The translations under genes and the position numbers were made by a program. 53,906 nt of DNA from Marmoricola sp. (GTDB taxonomy: Bacteria > Actinomycetota > Actinomycetes > Propionibacteriales > Nocardioidaceae), in contig JAOPXD010000042.1 of NCBI GenBank assembly GCA_025965315.1, forward strand, positions 1 to 53,906. The letters are read 5' to 3'. Below the pieces are notes generated by a model. That model worked only from the letters and a program-made list of their open reading frames with translations, was not told the origin of the DNA and did not search any database. Shown here in pieces: positions 25,090 to 33,207 of the stretch. The number at the start of each line of letters is the position of its first letter. Within the stretch, counting starts at the first letter, position 1.

Positions 25090-27198
25090 ATGCGTCCTGT
25101 TACCGACCTCGAGCGCCGGGTGGCGCCCTTCCAGGTCATCTCGGACTACGTCCCCGCCGGAGACCAGCCTGCGGCCATCGAGGAGATCGACCACCGGATC
25201 ACCGGCGGAGTCAAGGACACCGTCCTGCTCGGCGCGACCGGAACCGGCAAGACCGCCACGGTGGCCTGGGTCGCCGAGCGGCTGCAGCGCCCGATGCTGG
25301 TGATGCAGCCCAACAAGACCCTGGCCGCCCAGTTCGCCACCGAGCTCCGTCAGCTGCTGCCGGAGAACGCGATCGAGTACTTCGTCTCCTACTACGACTA
25401 CTACCAGCCCGAGGCCTACATCCCGCAGACGGACACCTACATCGAGAAGGACTCCTCGATCAACGAGGAGGTCGAGCGGCTGCGGCACTCGGCGACCAAC
25501 TCGTTGCTCACCCGTCGCGACGTGATCGTGGTCTCGACGGTCTCCTGCATCTACGGTCTGGGCACTCCGCAGGAGTACGTCGACCGGATGCTGCGACTCA
25601 AGGTCGGTCAGGAGATGGACCGCGACAGCGTGCTGCGACACCTCGTCCAGATCCAGTACACCCGCAACGACCTCGCCTTCACCCGAGGCACCTTCCGGGT
25701 CCGCGGCGACACCCTGGAGATCTTCCCGGTCTACGAGGAGCACGCCGTCCGGGTCGAGTTCTTCGGTGACGAGATCGAGCGGCTGATGACACTGCACCCG
25801 CTCACCGGCGAGGTGATCACCGATGACCAGGCGCTCTACGTCTTCCCGGCAACCCACTACGTCGCCGGTCCGGAGCGGATGGAGCGCGCGATCCGCGGGA
25901 TCGAGACCGAGCTGGAGGAGCAGGTCTCGCTCTTCGAGCGCCAGGGCAAGCTGCTGGAGGCCCAGCGCCTGCGGATGCGGACGACGTACGACGTCGAGAT
26001 GATGCGCCAGATCGGGTCCTGCTCGGGCATCGAGAACTACTCGATGCACATCGACGGTCGGTCCCGGGGGAGCGCTGCGAACTGCCTGCTGGACTACTTC
26101 CCCGAGGACTTCGTCCTCGTCGTGGACGAGTCCCACGTCGCCATTCCCCAGATCGGGGGCATGTACGAGGGAGACATGTCCCGCAAGCGCAACCTCGTCG
26201 ACCACGGGTTCCGGCTGCCGAGCGCGATGGACAACCGGCCGCTGAAGTGGGAAGAGTTCCTCGACCGGATCGGTCAGACGATCTACCTCTCGGCGACCCC
26301 GGGCAACTACGAGCTCGCCAAGGGCGGCGGGGTCGACAACGCGGTCGAGCAGATCATCCGACCCACCGGCCTGATCGACCCCGAGGTGATCATCAAGCCG
26401 ACCAAGGGCCAGATCGACGACCTGATCAGCGAGATCAACATCCGGACCGAGAAGCACGAGCGGGTGCTCGTCACGACGCTGACCAAGAAGATGTCGGAGG
26501 ACCTGACCGACTACCTGCTCGAGAACGGGATCCGGACCCGCTACCTTCACTCCGAGGTGGACACGCTCAAACGCATCGAGCTGCTCCGCGACCTGCGCCT
26601 GGGCCTGTACGACGTCCTGGTCGGCATCAACCTGCTGCGTGAGGGCCTCGACCTGCCGGAGGTGTCCCTGGTGGCGATCCTGGACGCCGACACGGAGGGC
26701 TTCCTGCGCTCGGACAAGTCGTTGATCCAGACGATCGGCCGCGCCGCCCGCAACGTCTCGGGGCAGGTCTTCATGTACGCCGACAAGATCACCCCCTCGA
26801 TGGAGAAGGCGATCGACGAGACCAACCGACGGCGGGCGAAGCAGGTCGCCTACAACACCGCCCACGGCGTCGACCCGCAGCCGCTGCGCAAGAAGATCGC
26901 GGACATCACCGAGATGCTGGCCCGCGAGGACGAGAACACCGAGGAGCTGCTCGCCACCTGGGGGGCCACGGACCCGAAGACGAAGAAGGCTCCCGTCCCC
27001 GGGCTGTCCCGGATGAAGGAGGTCAACCGGGATCTCGCCGGACTGCCGTCGAGCGACCTCGCCGAGCTCGTCCAGCAGCTCACCGAGCAGATGCACGCCG
27101 CCGCCGCCGAGCTCCAGTTCGAAGTCGCCGCCCGGCTGCGTGACGAGATCTCGGACCTCAAGAAGGAGTTGCGCCAGATGATGGAAGCAACCCGCTGA
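25090..27198 (+). CDS. uvrB: Excinuclease ABC subunit B
   Basis: DNA damage-verification helicase-like subunit of the UvrABC nucleotide excision repair system. 702 residues, full length. Walker [12 protein letters not shown] (about residues 52-62), beta-hairpin region [21 protein letters not shown] given by its start [12 protein letters not shown] (about 100), Walker B-like VVDESHV, helicase motifs in [25 protein letters not shown] [13 protein letters not shown] and IGRAARN, and a C-terminal UVR domain (about 660-700) for UvrC contact. A short leaderless start is indicated. No clear SOS box is visible upstream. The next gene starts at the last base of its stop codon (TGATG). Confidence 0.97.
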   Translation: MRPVTDLERRVAPFQVISDYVPAGDQPAAIEEIDHRITGGVKDTVLLGATGTGKTATVAWVAERLQRPMLVMQPNKTLAAQFATELRQLLPENAIEYFVSYYDYYQPEAYIPQTDTYIEKDSSINEEVERLRHSATNSLLTRRDVIVVSTVSCIYGLGTPQEYVDRMLRLKVGQEMDRDSVLRHLVQIQYTRNDLAFTRGTFRVRGDTLEIFPVYEEHAVRVEFFGDEIERLMTLHPLTGEVITDDQALYVFPATHYVAGPERMERAIRGIETELEEQVSLFERQGKLLEAQRLRMRTTYDVEMMRQIGSCSGIENYSMHIDGRSRGSAANCLLDYFPEDFVLVVDESHVAIPQIGGMYEGDMSRKRNLVDHGFRLPSAMDNRPLKWEEFLDRIGQTIYLSATPGNYELAKGGGVDNAVEQIIRPTGLIDPEVIIKPTKGQIDDLISEINIRTEKHERVLVTTLTKKMSEDLTDYLLENGIRTRYLHSEVDTLKRIELLRDLRLGLYDVLVGINLLREGLDLPEVSLVAILDADTEGFLRSDKSLIQTIGRAARNVSGQVFMYADKITPSMEKAIDETNRRRAKQVAYNTAHGVDPQPLRKKIADITEMLAREDENTEELLATWGATDPKTKKAPVPGLSRMKEVNRDLAGLPSSDLAELVQQLTEQMHAAAAELQFEVAARLRDEISDLKKELRQMMEATR

Positions 27199-27575
27199 TG
27201 GATGCCGCCGACCTCATCGAGCTCTGCCTCGGCTTCCCGGGGTCATGGCCGGACAACCCGTGGGACCACGAGCACCCGGTGATCAAGGTCGGCGAGGCGC
27301 CGGCAGCAGGCAAGATCTTCGCGTTCGTCGGCGCCGACTCGGTCGGGGTGAAGGCCGGCCCGAACCGCGAGGTCGCCGACGAATGGCTCGACCGGCACCC
27401 GGGTGACGCCTCGGTGATGGCGTACATCGGTCGCTCGGGCTGGAACAGCCTGGCCCTGGCCGCCGGGATCGGTGACGACGAGCTGACCGAGGCCCTCGAG
27501 GAGTCCTACCGGCTGGTGGTCGCGGGGCTGGCGAAGAAGCACCGCCCTCTCGGCTGGGAGACCGTCGGGAGCTGA
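27198..27575 (+). CDS. MmcQ/YjbR family protein
   Basis: 125 residues. The start shares a base with the uvrB stop (TGATG), so it is translationally coupled. It matches the YjbR/MmcQ (CyaY-like fold, DUF419) family: N-terminal LIELCLGFPGS, central KIFAFVGADSVGVKAG and the terminal SYRLVVAGLAKKHRPLGW. These are small, probably DNA- or nucleotide-binding proteins of unproven function. Coupling to uvrB may be incidental. Confidence 0.83.
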   Translation: MDAADLIELCLGFPGSWPDNPWDHEHPVIKVGEAPAAGKIFAFVGADSVGVKAGPNREVADEWLDRHPGDASVMAYIGRSGWNSLALAAGIGDDELTEALEESYRLVVAGLAKKHRPLGWETVGS

Positions 27576-27621
27576 GCCGACGACCGGTGAGTCCCACGGT
27601 GTCGCGACCGGGTGCGCGCCG

Positions 27622-27627
27622 TACGAT
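27622..27627 (+). promoter_or_regulatory. -10 element TACGAT for the Mas-like gene
   Basis: TACGAT, 6 nt before GTG 27634; leaderless arrangement, which favours GTG 27634 over ATG 27643. Confidence 0.55.
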
Positions 27628-27633
27628 GCCCGG

Positions 27634-28182
27634 GTGGGGCAGATGACCAGGAACTCCCGGCCGCGAGCAGTCCTCACGGTCCTCGCCGGGGTGCTGGCCG
27701 TCCTGTGCCTCGCCGTTCTCGGCGTACGGATCGTGGACCCCGGTCACCTGCCCCCGGCTCGCAGCGCCGCCTCCGCCGTCGAGAGCCGCAACGACGCCGT
27801 CACCTCGGCCGCCAGGATGGCCGCCATCGCCTTTCTCGACATCGACTACCGCGGCATGGACGCGCGGGTGGACAGGATGCTCGCGCTCTCGACCGGTGCA
27901 TTCCGCCAGCAGTACGCCGCGAAACGAGCAGTCCTGGTCGCCGCGACCGTGGAGGGCCAGGCGGTCTCGTCCGGCACGATCCGCTCCATCGGCATCGAGA
28001 ACGTCACCGGCACCCGGGCGACCGTGTCCGTCGCTGCGGACAGCGTGGTGAACAACCTGGCGATCGAACAGGCCAAGAAGAACGGCCAGGCCGCGGACGA
28101 CAAGCGCTACTACCGCTTCAAGATCGATCTCGACCGGGTCTCGGGCCGTTGGCTCGTCAGTGATCTGCAGTTCGTCTCGTGA
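27634..28182 (+). CDS. Mce-associated membrane protein-like
   Basis: 182 residues with one N-terminal transmembrane helix (about 14-34) and an extracytoplasmic domain ending in RWLVSDLQFVS, the closing motif of Mas proteins. SAARMAAIAFLDIDYR and FRQQYAAKR also fit this family. It stands away from the mce operon, next to the steroid redox operon, and overlaps the following gene by 4 bp (GTGA). Likely an orphan Mas protein that supports an Mce complex encoded elsewhere or the one at 13-22 kb (inference). Confidence 0.72.
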   Translation: MGQMTRNSRPRAVLTVLAGVLAVLCLAVLGVRIVDPGHLPPARSAASAVESRNDAVTSAARMAAIAFLDIDYRGMDARVDRMLALSTGAFRQQYAAKRAVLVAATVEGQAVSSGTIRSIGIENVTGTRATVSVAADSVVNNLAIEQAKKNGQAADDKRYYRFKIDLDRVSGRWLVSDLQFVS

Positions 28183-28886
28183 ACACGCCCGGTCCGGACG
28201 AGAAGGCCTGCCCCTTCTGCGCCGAGGTGATCAAGGCGGCGGCGATCAAGTGCCGCTTCTGCCAGTCCGACCTGCCACCCGATGCGGCGGCAGCACCCCC
28301 GGCCGCAGAGCCGGGGGCGCAGCCGGACCCGGCGACGGACCTGCCGCTGGAACCCTCCGACGCCACGCTCGCGAACGGCCGGGGCTGGCGCGACCCGGTG
28401 GTCGCCGTCCTGGTTGCGCTCTGCCTGCTGCTCGGTGGTGGTGCCGCGGCGCTGTACGTCACGGCCCCGCCCGACCACCTGCACACCGCACGTGACGGCC
28501 AGGCGACGCTCGCGTCGTACCGGTCCGGGGCGATGGACCAGGCATCGCGGAGCGCCGCGACGGTGCTGTCGTACGGGTACCGGACGATCGCAGCGGACGA
28601 GCAGGCCGCGCGGGCCGTCATCACGCCAGGATTTCGCGAGGAGTACGACCACGTGATGGCGATCGCGAGCCCGAAGGCGGTCAAGGCCAGGCTGAGTCTG
28701 CACGCGACCGTGCGGTCCAGTGCCCTCGTGTCGCTGACCGGCAGTCGCGCGGTCGTGCTTCTGTTCGTGAACACGGTGAGCACCGTCGATGGCTCGGACA
28801 AGCAGCAGCTGAACCAGAACCGGGTGTTGGTGACGATGACACGCAAGGATGGCCGGTGGATCGTGTCCAAGATGGATGCGTTCTGA
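28179..28886 (+). CDS. Zinc-ribbon protein fused to a Mas-like domain
   Basis: 235 residues. Cytoplasmic N-terminus with a four-Cys zinc ribbon: CPFC (Cys11, Cys14) and CRFC (Cys25, Cys28), followed by SDL, as in the UPF0547-type ribbons. Then come an Ala/Pro linker (33-65), one transmembrane helix (about 73-95) and an extracytoplasmic domain that resembles Mce-associated proteins (AATVLSYGYRTI, FREEYDHVM and DGRWIVSKMDAF). It is coupled to the preceding Mas-like gene. A ribbon inside and a Mas domain outside would let it link an Mce complex to a cytoplasmic partner; this is inference. Its stop lies within the promoter of the next operon. Confidence 0.7.
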   Translation: MNTPGPDEKACPFCAEVIKAAAIKCRFCQSDLPPDAAAAPPAAEPGAQPDPATDLPLEPSDATLANGRGWRDPVVAVLVALCLLLGGGAAALYVTAPPDHLHTARDGQATLASYRSGAMDQASRSAATVLSYGYRTIAADEQAARAVITPGFREEYDHVMAIASPKAVKARLSLHATVRSSALVSLTGSRAVVLLFVNTVSTVDGSDKQQLNQNRVLVTMTRKDGRWIVSKMDAF

Positions 28887-28891
28887 TAAAT

Positions 28892-28905
28892 TAGAACAGG
28901 TTCCA
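28892..28905. promoter_or_regulatory. KstR box upstream of the steroid redox operon
   Basis: TAGAACAGGTTCCA fits TNNAACNNGTTNNA at every fixed position. A -10-like TAAATT (28887-28892) lies against its 5' edge, so the box would cover the transcription start. A second dyad GTTCCA (28900-28905) / TGGAAC (28912-28917) overlaps it. Confidence 0.8.
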
Positions 28906-28939
28906 GTTCTTTGGAACGATGCTGCCCCGGAAGGACGAT

Positions 28940-29923
28940 GTGGTTGTGCCGCAGACTCACGAGACGGACGTACTCATCGTCGGTGCCGGCCCTGCCGGTC
29001 TCTTCGGCGCCTACTACGCGGGCTTCCGCGGGATGTCGGTGACGCTGGTCGACTCGCTTCCCGAGATCGGCGGACAGGTCTCCGCGCTGTACCCCGAGAA
29101 GGCGATCCTGGACGTCGCCGGGTTCCCGGTGATCAAGGGCCGTGAGCTGATCGGTGCCCTGGTCGAGCAGGCCGCGAGCGCGAAGCCGACCTACCTCCTC
29201 GGCGTCACCGCGAACGCGCTCACGATCCACGACGACCATGTCGTGATGGGGCTCGACGACGGCTCCGAGATCCACGCCAAGGTCGTCGTCGTAACAGCCG
29301 GCATCGGCAAGTTCACCCCCCGTCCGCTCCCGGCCGGCGACGGCTGGGAGGGCAAGGGCCTGGTGTTCTTCGTCCCGTCCTTCGCCGAGTACGTCGGCAA
29401 GGACGTCGTCATCGTCGGCGGCGGCGACAGCGCGTTCGACTGGGCCCACGAGCTCGAGGGGATCGCGAACTCGATCACCCTGGTCCACCGCCGTGACCAG
29501 TTCCGCGCCCACCAGGCGACCATCGACGCCGTACTCGCCGGCAAGACCGAGGTGATCACCAAGGCCCAGGTCAGCGCCCTGACCGGCGAGGGCCATGTCG
29601 AGGGTGTCGAGATCACGCTCGAGGACGGCGAGGTCGTCACGCGCCCGGCGCAGGCGGTTGTCGCCGCGCTCGGTTTCATCGCCGACCTCACCGCGATGAA
29701 GGAGTGGGGCCTCGAGTTCGACAAGCGCCACATCAAGGTCGACACCACCACACGGACCAACCTGCACCGGGTCTTCGCCGCCGGCGACATCACCGAGTAC
29801 GACGGCAAGGTGCGGCTGATCGCGGTCGGCTTCGGCGAGGTCGCGACCTCGATCAACAACGCGGCACCGCTGGTCTTCCCCGACCAGGGAGTCTTCCCCG
29901 GTCACTCGAGCGAAGGATCCTGA
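28940..29923 (+). CDS. Ferredoxin--NADP reductase (thioredoxin reductase-like)
   Basis: FAD flavoprotein that passes electrons from NADPH to a ferredoxin. Two dinucleotide-binding motifs are visible: VGAGPAGLFGAYYAG near the N-terminus and VIVGGGDSAFDWA in the middle. The closing VFAAGDITEYDGKVRLIAVG is typical of thioredoxin reductase-like FNRs, and no CxxC is present, which excludes thioredoxin reductase. The start is ambiguous: ATG 28919 is open, but GGAAGGA (28929-28935) lies between it and GTG 28940/28946, which favours a start at 28940 (327 residues) or 28946. First gene of a KstR-box operon with a ferredoxin three genes on, its likely electron partner. Confidence 0.85.
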   Translation: MVVPQTHETDVLIVGAGPAGLFGAYYAGFRGMSVTLVDSLPEIGGQVSALYPEKAILDVAGFPVIKGRELIGALVEQAASAKPTYLLGVTANALTIHDDHVVMGLDDGSEIHAKVVVVTAGIGKFTPRPLPAGDGWEGKGLVFFVPSFAEYVGKDVVIVGGGDSAFDWAHELEGIANSITLVHRRDQFRAHQATIDAVLAGKTEVITKAQVSALTGEGHVEGVEITLEDGEVVTRPAQAVVAALGFIADLTAMKEWGLEFDKRHIKVDTTTRTNLHRVFAAGDITEYDGKVRLIAVGFGEVATSINNAAPLVFPDQGVFPGHSSEGS

Positions 29924-30405
29924 TGCCCCCGAAGAGCCGCAACGCCGTCGAGATGAGCGACGCCGAGCTCGCCGAGTTCCTCGAGGCGAACACGAAGGTC
30001 CAGGTCGCGACCATCGGCCCCGAGGGCGAGCCGCACCTGACGACCCTGTTCTACGTCCTCGAGGACGGGAAGCTCGGGTTCTGGACCTACGGACGCTCGC
30101 AGAAGATCCTCAACCTGCGCCGTGACCCCCGGATCACCTGCCTGGTCGAGGACGGGACCGACTACTTCGAGCTCCGCGGGGCCACGATCACCGGCACCGC
30201 CCGGCTGGTCGAGGACTACGACGAGATCCTGGCGCTCGGCTCGAAGGTAGCCAAGGTGCTCGCCGGCGGTCTGGACCTGGGCGAGTTCGGCGACGAGATC
30301 GTCAAGAAGCAGGCCCTCAAGCGGGTCGCTGTGATCGTCGAACCCACCAAGATCGCCACCTGGGACCACCGGAAGATGGCCGCGCCTCCGGGTGCCGGCT
30401 CGTGA
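29923..30405 (+). CDS. PPOX-class flavin/F420-dependent protein
   Basis: 160 residues from ATG 29923, sharing a base with the upstream stop (TGATG). The split-barrel PPOX fold is indicated by KVQVATIGPEGEPHLTTLFYV and DGKLGFWTYGRSQKILNLRRDPR, in which the Arg/Lys residues bind a flavin or F420 phosphate. Members reduce or oxidise diverse substrates in actinobacteria. It is operonic with the ferredoxin system and steroid SDRs, so a steroid or acyl intermediate is a reasonable substrate guess. FMN versus F420 cannot be decided from this view. Confidence 0.82.
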   Translation: MPPKSRNAVEMSDAELAEFLEANTKVQVATIGPEGEPHLTTLFYVLEDGKLGFWTYGRSQKILNLRRDPRITCLVEDGTDYFELRGATITGTARLVEDYDEILALGSKVAKVLAGGLDLGEFGDEIVKKQALKRVAVIVEPTKIATWDHRKMAAPPGAGS

Positions 30406-30418
30406 TGAGAGGAACAGC

Positions 30419-30613
30419 ATGAAGATCAAGGTCGACTTCGACCTCTGCGAGTCCAACGCCCTGTGCGAGGCACTTGCTCCCCAGAATTTCCAGATCGACG
30501 ATGACGACTTCCTGCAGATCGTCGAGGAGAACGTCACCGACGAGAACCGTGACGCCGTCGCACAGGCGATCGCCGCCTGCCCGAAGTCGGCGATCAGCCT
30601 CGTCGAAGGCTGA
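30419..30613 (+). CDS. fdxD: 3Fe-4S type ferredoxin (FdxD-like)
   Basis: 64 residues, with AGAGGAA upstream of ATG 30419. Cys10, Cys16 and Cys54-Pro form the CXX?XXC(X)nCP pattern of actinobacterial one-cluster ferredoxins. The residue at the ? position is Asn13 in place of a fourth Cys, consistent with a 3Fe-4S cluster. Such ferredoxins feed P450s or, like FdxD, sterol catabolic enzymes. It is followed by an Hsd4A-like SDR, the same pair as mycobacterial fdxD-hsd4A. Confidence 0.85.
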   Translation: MKIKVDFDLCESNALCEALAPQNFQIDDDDFLQIVEENVTDENRDAVAQAIAACPKSAISLVEG

Positions 30614-30679
30614 GTCACCCGCTTCGGACCTGCACCACCCTTCACCTGACCAGCACCGAGCTCGAGGAGCACGTCACCC

Positions 30680-31594
30680 ATGCCTGAGAACCCTGACGCA
30701 CTGAGCCTGGACGGCCGCGTCGCCATCGTCACCGGAGCCGGCGCCGGACTGGGCCGGGCCGAGGCGGTCGCGCTCGCCAAGGCCGGAGCAGCGGTCGTCA
30801 TCAACGACCTGCCGGGTGCGGGGGACGAGGCAGCGGAGGAGATCCGGGCTCTCGGCGGTACGGCCAGCGTCGTCGCCGGAGACGTGGGGGAGCGGTCCAC
30901 CGCCGACGCGATGATCGAGGCCGCGATCAAGCTCGGCGGCGTGGACGTCATCGTCAACAACGCCGGCGTCACCCGCGACAAGATGATCTTCAACATGACC
31001 GACGAGGAGTTCGACCTCGTCACCAAGATCCACCTGCGTGGCCACTTTCTGCTCTCCCGCAACGCCGCGTCGTACTGGCGTGCGAAGCACAAGGAGTCCG
31101 GTGAGCAGGTCTACGGAAGCATCATCAACACGGCTTCGGAAGCGTCTCTCAGCGGCTCCCCGGGTCAGCCGAACTACGCCGCCGCGAAGGCCGGCATCAC
31201 CGCGCTCACGCTGTCCAGCGCGCGCAGCCTGGGCCGGATGGGAATCCGCGCCAACGCGATCGCGCCCCGTGCCCGGACAGCGATGACGGCATCGGTCTTC
31301 GGCGAGGACACCTCGGGCAAGGCGATCGACCCGTACTCCGCCGAGCACGTCGCGCCGCTGGTCGCGTACCTGGCGTCGCCGGCAGCGGTGAACATCACCG
31401 GCCAGCTCTTCGTCGTGTACGGCGGCATGGTGGCGCTGGTCGCCGCCCCGGTGGTCGAGCAGCGTTTCGACACCGCCGGTGACGCGTTCGACCTCGCCGA
31501 GCTGGACAGCACCCTCGGGTCGTACTTCGCCGACCGTGACCCCTCGATCGGCTTCGCGGCCGACTCGATCATGCAGCTCAAGATCAAGGAGTGA
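30680..31594 (+). CDS. hsd4A: Hsd4A-like hydroxysteroid/hydroxyacyl dehydrogenase (SDR)
   Basis: 304 residues. Classical SDR with [19 protein letters not shown], Ser in NTASEAS and YAAAK, followed by an extended C-terminal region (from about 230). This is the length and pattern of 17-beta-HSD type 4-like Hsd4A (Rv3502c), which oxidises the 17-hydroxyl of the steroid nucleus and also the 22-hydroxy acyl-CoA of the cholesterol side chain (family knowledge). It is preceded by fdxD, under the KstR box at 28892, and overlaps the next SDR by 4 bp. The substrate here is inferred. Confidence 0.84.
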   Translation: MPENPDALSLDGRVAIVTGAGAGLGRAEAVALAKAGAAVVINDLPGAGDEAAEEIRALGGTASVVAGDVGERSTADAMIEAAIKLGGVDVIVNNAGVTRDKMIFNMTDEEFDLVTKIHLRGHFLLSRNAASYWRAKHKESGEQVYGSIINTASEASLSGSPGQPNYAAAKAGITALTLSSARSLGRMGIRANAIAPRARTAMTASVFGEDTSGKAIDPYSAEHVAPLVAYLASPAAVNITGQLFVVYGGMVALVAAPVVEQRFDTAGDAFDLAELDSTLGSYFADRDPSIGFAADSIMQLKIKE

Positions 31595-32355
31595 CCGTGT
31601 CCGAGCGTCTCGCAGGGAAGGTAGCCATCGTCACCGGTGGTGCCATGGGCCAGGGTGCGGCGATCGCGCGCCACTTCGTCGCCGAGGGCGCGAAGGTCGC
31701 GATCGCCGACGTCGCCGACGAGGAGGGCCAGGCACTCGCCGACGAGCTCGGCGGGAACGCGCACTTCCGGCACCACGACGTGAGCGACGAGGCCTCCTGG
31801 ATCGCGCTGGTCGAGGACGTCAACGAGCGCTACGGGCCGGTCAACGTGCTCGCGAACAACGCCGGCATCCTGCGGTTCGGAGACATCGAGAGGATGACCG
31901 TCGAGGAGTTCATGCTGGTCGTCAGCGTGAACCAGCTCGGCACGTTCCTCGGGATGAAGTCCGTCGCGCGGACCATGCGCAAGAACGGCGGCGGCTCGAT
32001 CATCAACTCGTCCTCGACCGAGGGCCTGGGCGGGATGGCTTCGCTGGCGGCGTACGGCGGGACCAAGTTCGCCGTTCGCGGGATGACCAAGGCTGCGGCG
32101 ATGGAGCTCGGTCCGAAGGGGATCCGCGTCAACTCGATCCACCCGGGCATGATCGACACCCCGATGACCCGCCCGCACGGCGGTGACGCCGCGATGGAGT
32201 TCGGAGCATCGCGGGTGCCGTTGCGCAGGGTCGGCCACCCCGAGGACGTCGCTCCGCTGTACGTCTTCCTGGCCAGCGACGAGTCGAGCTACATCAACGG
32301 CGCCGAGATCGCGATCGACGGTGGAGTGACCGCCACCCACGCTTTCGGTGCCTGA
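31591..32355 (+). CDS. Short-chain dehydrogenase (3-alpha/20-beta-HSD-like)
   Basis: 254 residues from GTG 31591 (GTGA overlap with hsd4A); GTG 31597 is an alternative. Motifs: [12 protein letters not shown] (cofactor), NNAG, Ser triplet in NSSSTEG and YGGTK. The closing [11 protein letters not shown] is typical of SDRs related to 3-alpha/20-beta-hydroxysteroid dehydrogenase. Last gene of the KstR-box operon. It ends before the composite terminator element at 32368-32440. Confidence 0.84.
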   Translation: MTVSERLAGKVAIVTGGAMGQGAAIARHFVAEGAKVAIADVADEEGQALADELGGNAHFRHHDVSDEASWIALVEDVNERYGPVNVLANNAGILRFGDIERMTVEEFMLVVSVNQLGTFLGMKSVARTMRKNGGGSIINSSSTEGLGGMASLAAYGGTKFAVRGMTKAAAMELGPKGIRVNSIHPGMIDTPMTRPHGGDAAMEFGASRVPLRRVGHPEDVAPLYVFLASDESSYINGAEIAIDGGVTATHAFGA

Positions 32356-32367
32356 CCGACCCCTCGA

Positions 32368-32440
32368 CGTACGAAAACTCCCGCCGGCACACCAATACTT
32401 CGGTGTGGTGGCGGGAGTTTCCCAACTTAAGTTGGGAAAC
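32368..32440 (-). repeat. Composite palindrome-hairpin element, copy B (terminator)
   Basis: Read on the minus strand: a perfect 22-bp palindrome centred on CAACTTAAGTTG (32439-32418), then a 19-bp stem (32420-32402 with 32393-32375; 17 Watson-Crick pairs) with an 8-nt loop, then TTTTCG. It lies just past the kstR stop and 12 bp past the SDR stop, so it serves both convergent units. It aligns without gaps with copy A at 8565-8637. Confidence 0.85.
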
Positions 32441-32446
32441 CTGGGG

Positions 32447-33058
32447 TCAGCGCAGCACCAGGGTGACGGCAGTCTCGATGTGCTCGGCGACCTCTTCGGC
32501 CGTTGCCCGACCGGTGACCCAGGAGACCAGGGCCGAGAGCCAGACGTCGCTGATCACCCGGGAGATAGCGACGTCCTCGTCGGAGGGCTGCTCGCCCTCG
32601 ACGTACGCGTCGCCCTTGATCGACCTGGTCAGCATCGTGGTGAGCTGCATGCCGACGACGTGGATCTCGGTGGCCACCGAGGCATCGGCGAACATGAACG
32701 CCCGGGTCAGCGCCTCGGTCAGGTTGGCGTCGCCCTGCATGCCGCGGGTAGCGCGGCGCAGCACGTAGATGACCCGCTCGGACGGGGTGTCACCGGGGAC
32801 CGGACGACGTCCCACGACTGCCCCGGTGTCGTCGAACTGACGTGCCAGGGCCGAGACCAGGAGGTGGATCTTGGAGGGGAAGTAGCGGTACAGCGTCCCG
32901 AGGGCGACATCGGCCTGCTCTGCCACGGCGCGCATCTGGACGGCGTCGAAGCCGCCCTTGGACGCGAGCGCGATGGTTGCGTCGAGGATCCGACGCCGAC
33001 GGTCGCGCTGAGCGGCCGAACCAAGGTCGTCGTAGGTCAGCGAGTTGGTCGTAGTCAC
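32447..33058 (-). CDS. kstR: KstR-type TetR repressor of sterol catabolism
   Basis: 203 residues. The stretch RRRRILDATIALASKGGFDA and the following VQMRAVAEQADVALGTLYRYFPSK and HLLVSALAR match the DNA-binding domain of mycobacterial KstR almost residue for residue; RVISDVWLSALVSWVTGRA matches its C-terminal part. KstR represses cholesterol uptake and ring/side-chain genes and is released by CoA thioesters of 3-oxo-cholestenoate intermediates (family knowledge). The GTG start at 33058 has GAGGGGG upstream. Four KstR-type boxes lie in this window, one beside kstR (33167-33180), which fits autoregulation. Confidence 0.9.
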   Translation of the reverse strand: MTTTNSLTYDDLGSAAQRDRRRRILDATIALASKGGFDAVQMRAVAEQADVALGTLYRYFPSKIHLLVSALARQFDDTGAVVGRRPVPGDTPSERVIYVLRRATRGMQGDANLTEALTRAFMFADASVATEIHVVGMQLTTMLTRSIKGDAYVEGEQPSDEDVAISRVISDVWLSALVSWVTGRATAEEVAEHIETAVTLVLR

Positions 33059-33143
33059 GTCTCAGCCCCCTCGTCGCCGTGCTCGATTGAACGTTTTGGT
33101 GGACGACCCTGCAGAATTGCTCCGCAAGACCGCAAAACCAAGG

Positions 33144-33159
33144 CTAACAGCGCCGTTAG
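33144..33159. promoter_or_regulatory. Dyad CTAACAGCGCCGTTAG in the kstR leader
   Basis: Near-perfect 16-bp dyad (14 of 16 symmetric) between kstR and its probable -10 (TATTAT, minus strand 33167-33162). It differs from the KstR box, so it may bind another regulator. Confidence 0.4.
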
Positions 33160-33166
33160 GCATAAT

Positions 33167-33180
33167 AGAAACACGTTACA
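33167..33180. promoter_or_regulatory. Near-consensus KstR box between kstR and the glycosyltransferase gene
   Basis: AGAAACACGTTACA matches TNNAACNNGTTNNA except for the first base. Placed between divergent promoters: TATTAT for kstR on the minus strand and CATAAT (33161-33166) for the plus-strand gene. Confidence 0.6.
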
Positions 33181-33207
33181 GTTACGAAACACGGGAAAGG
33201 CGAGCCG

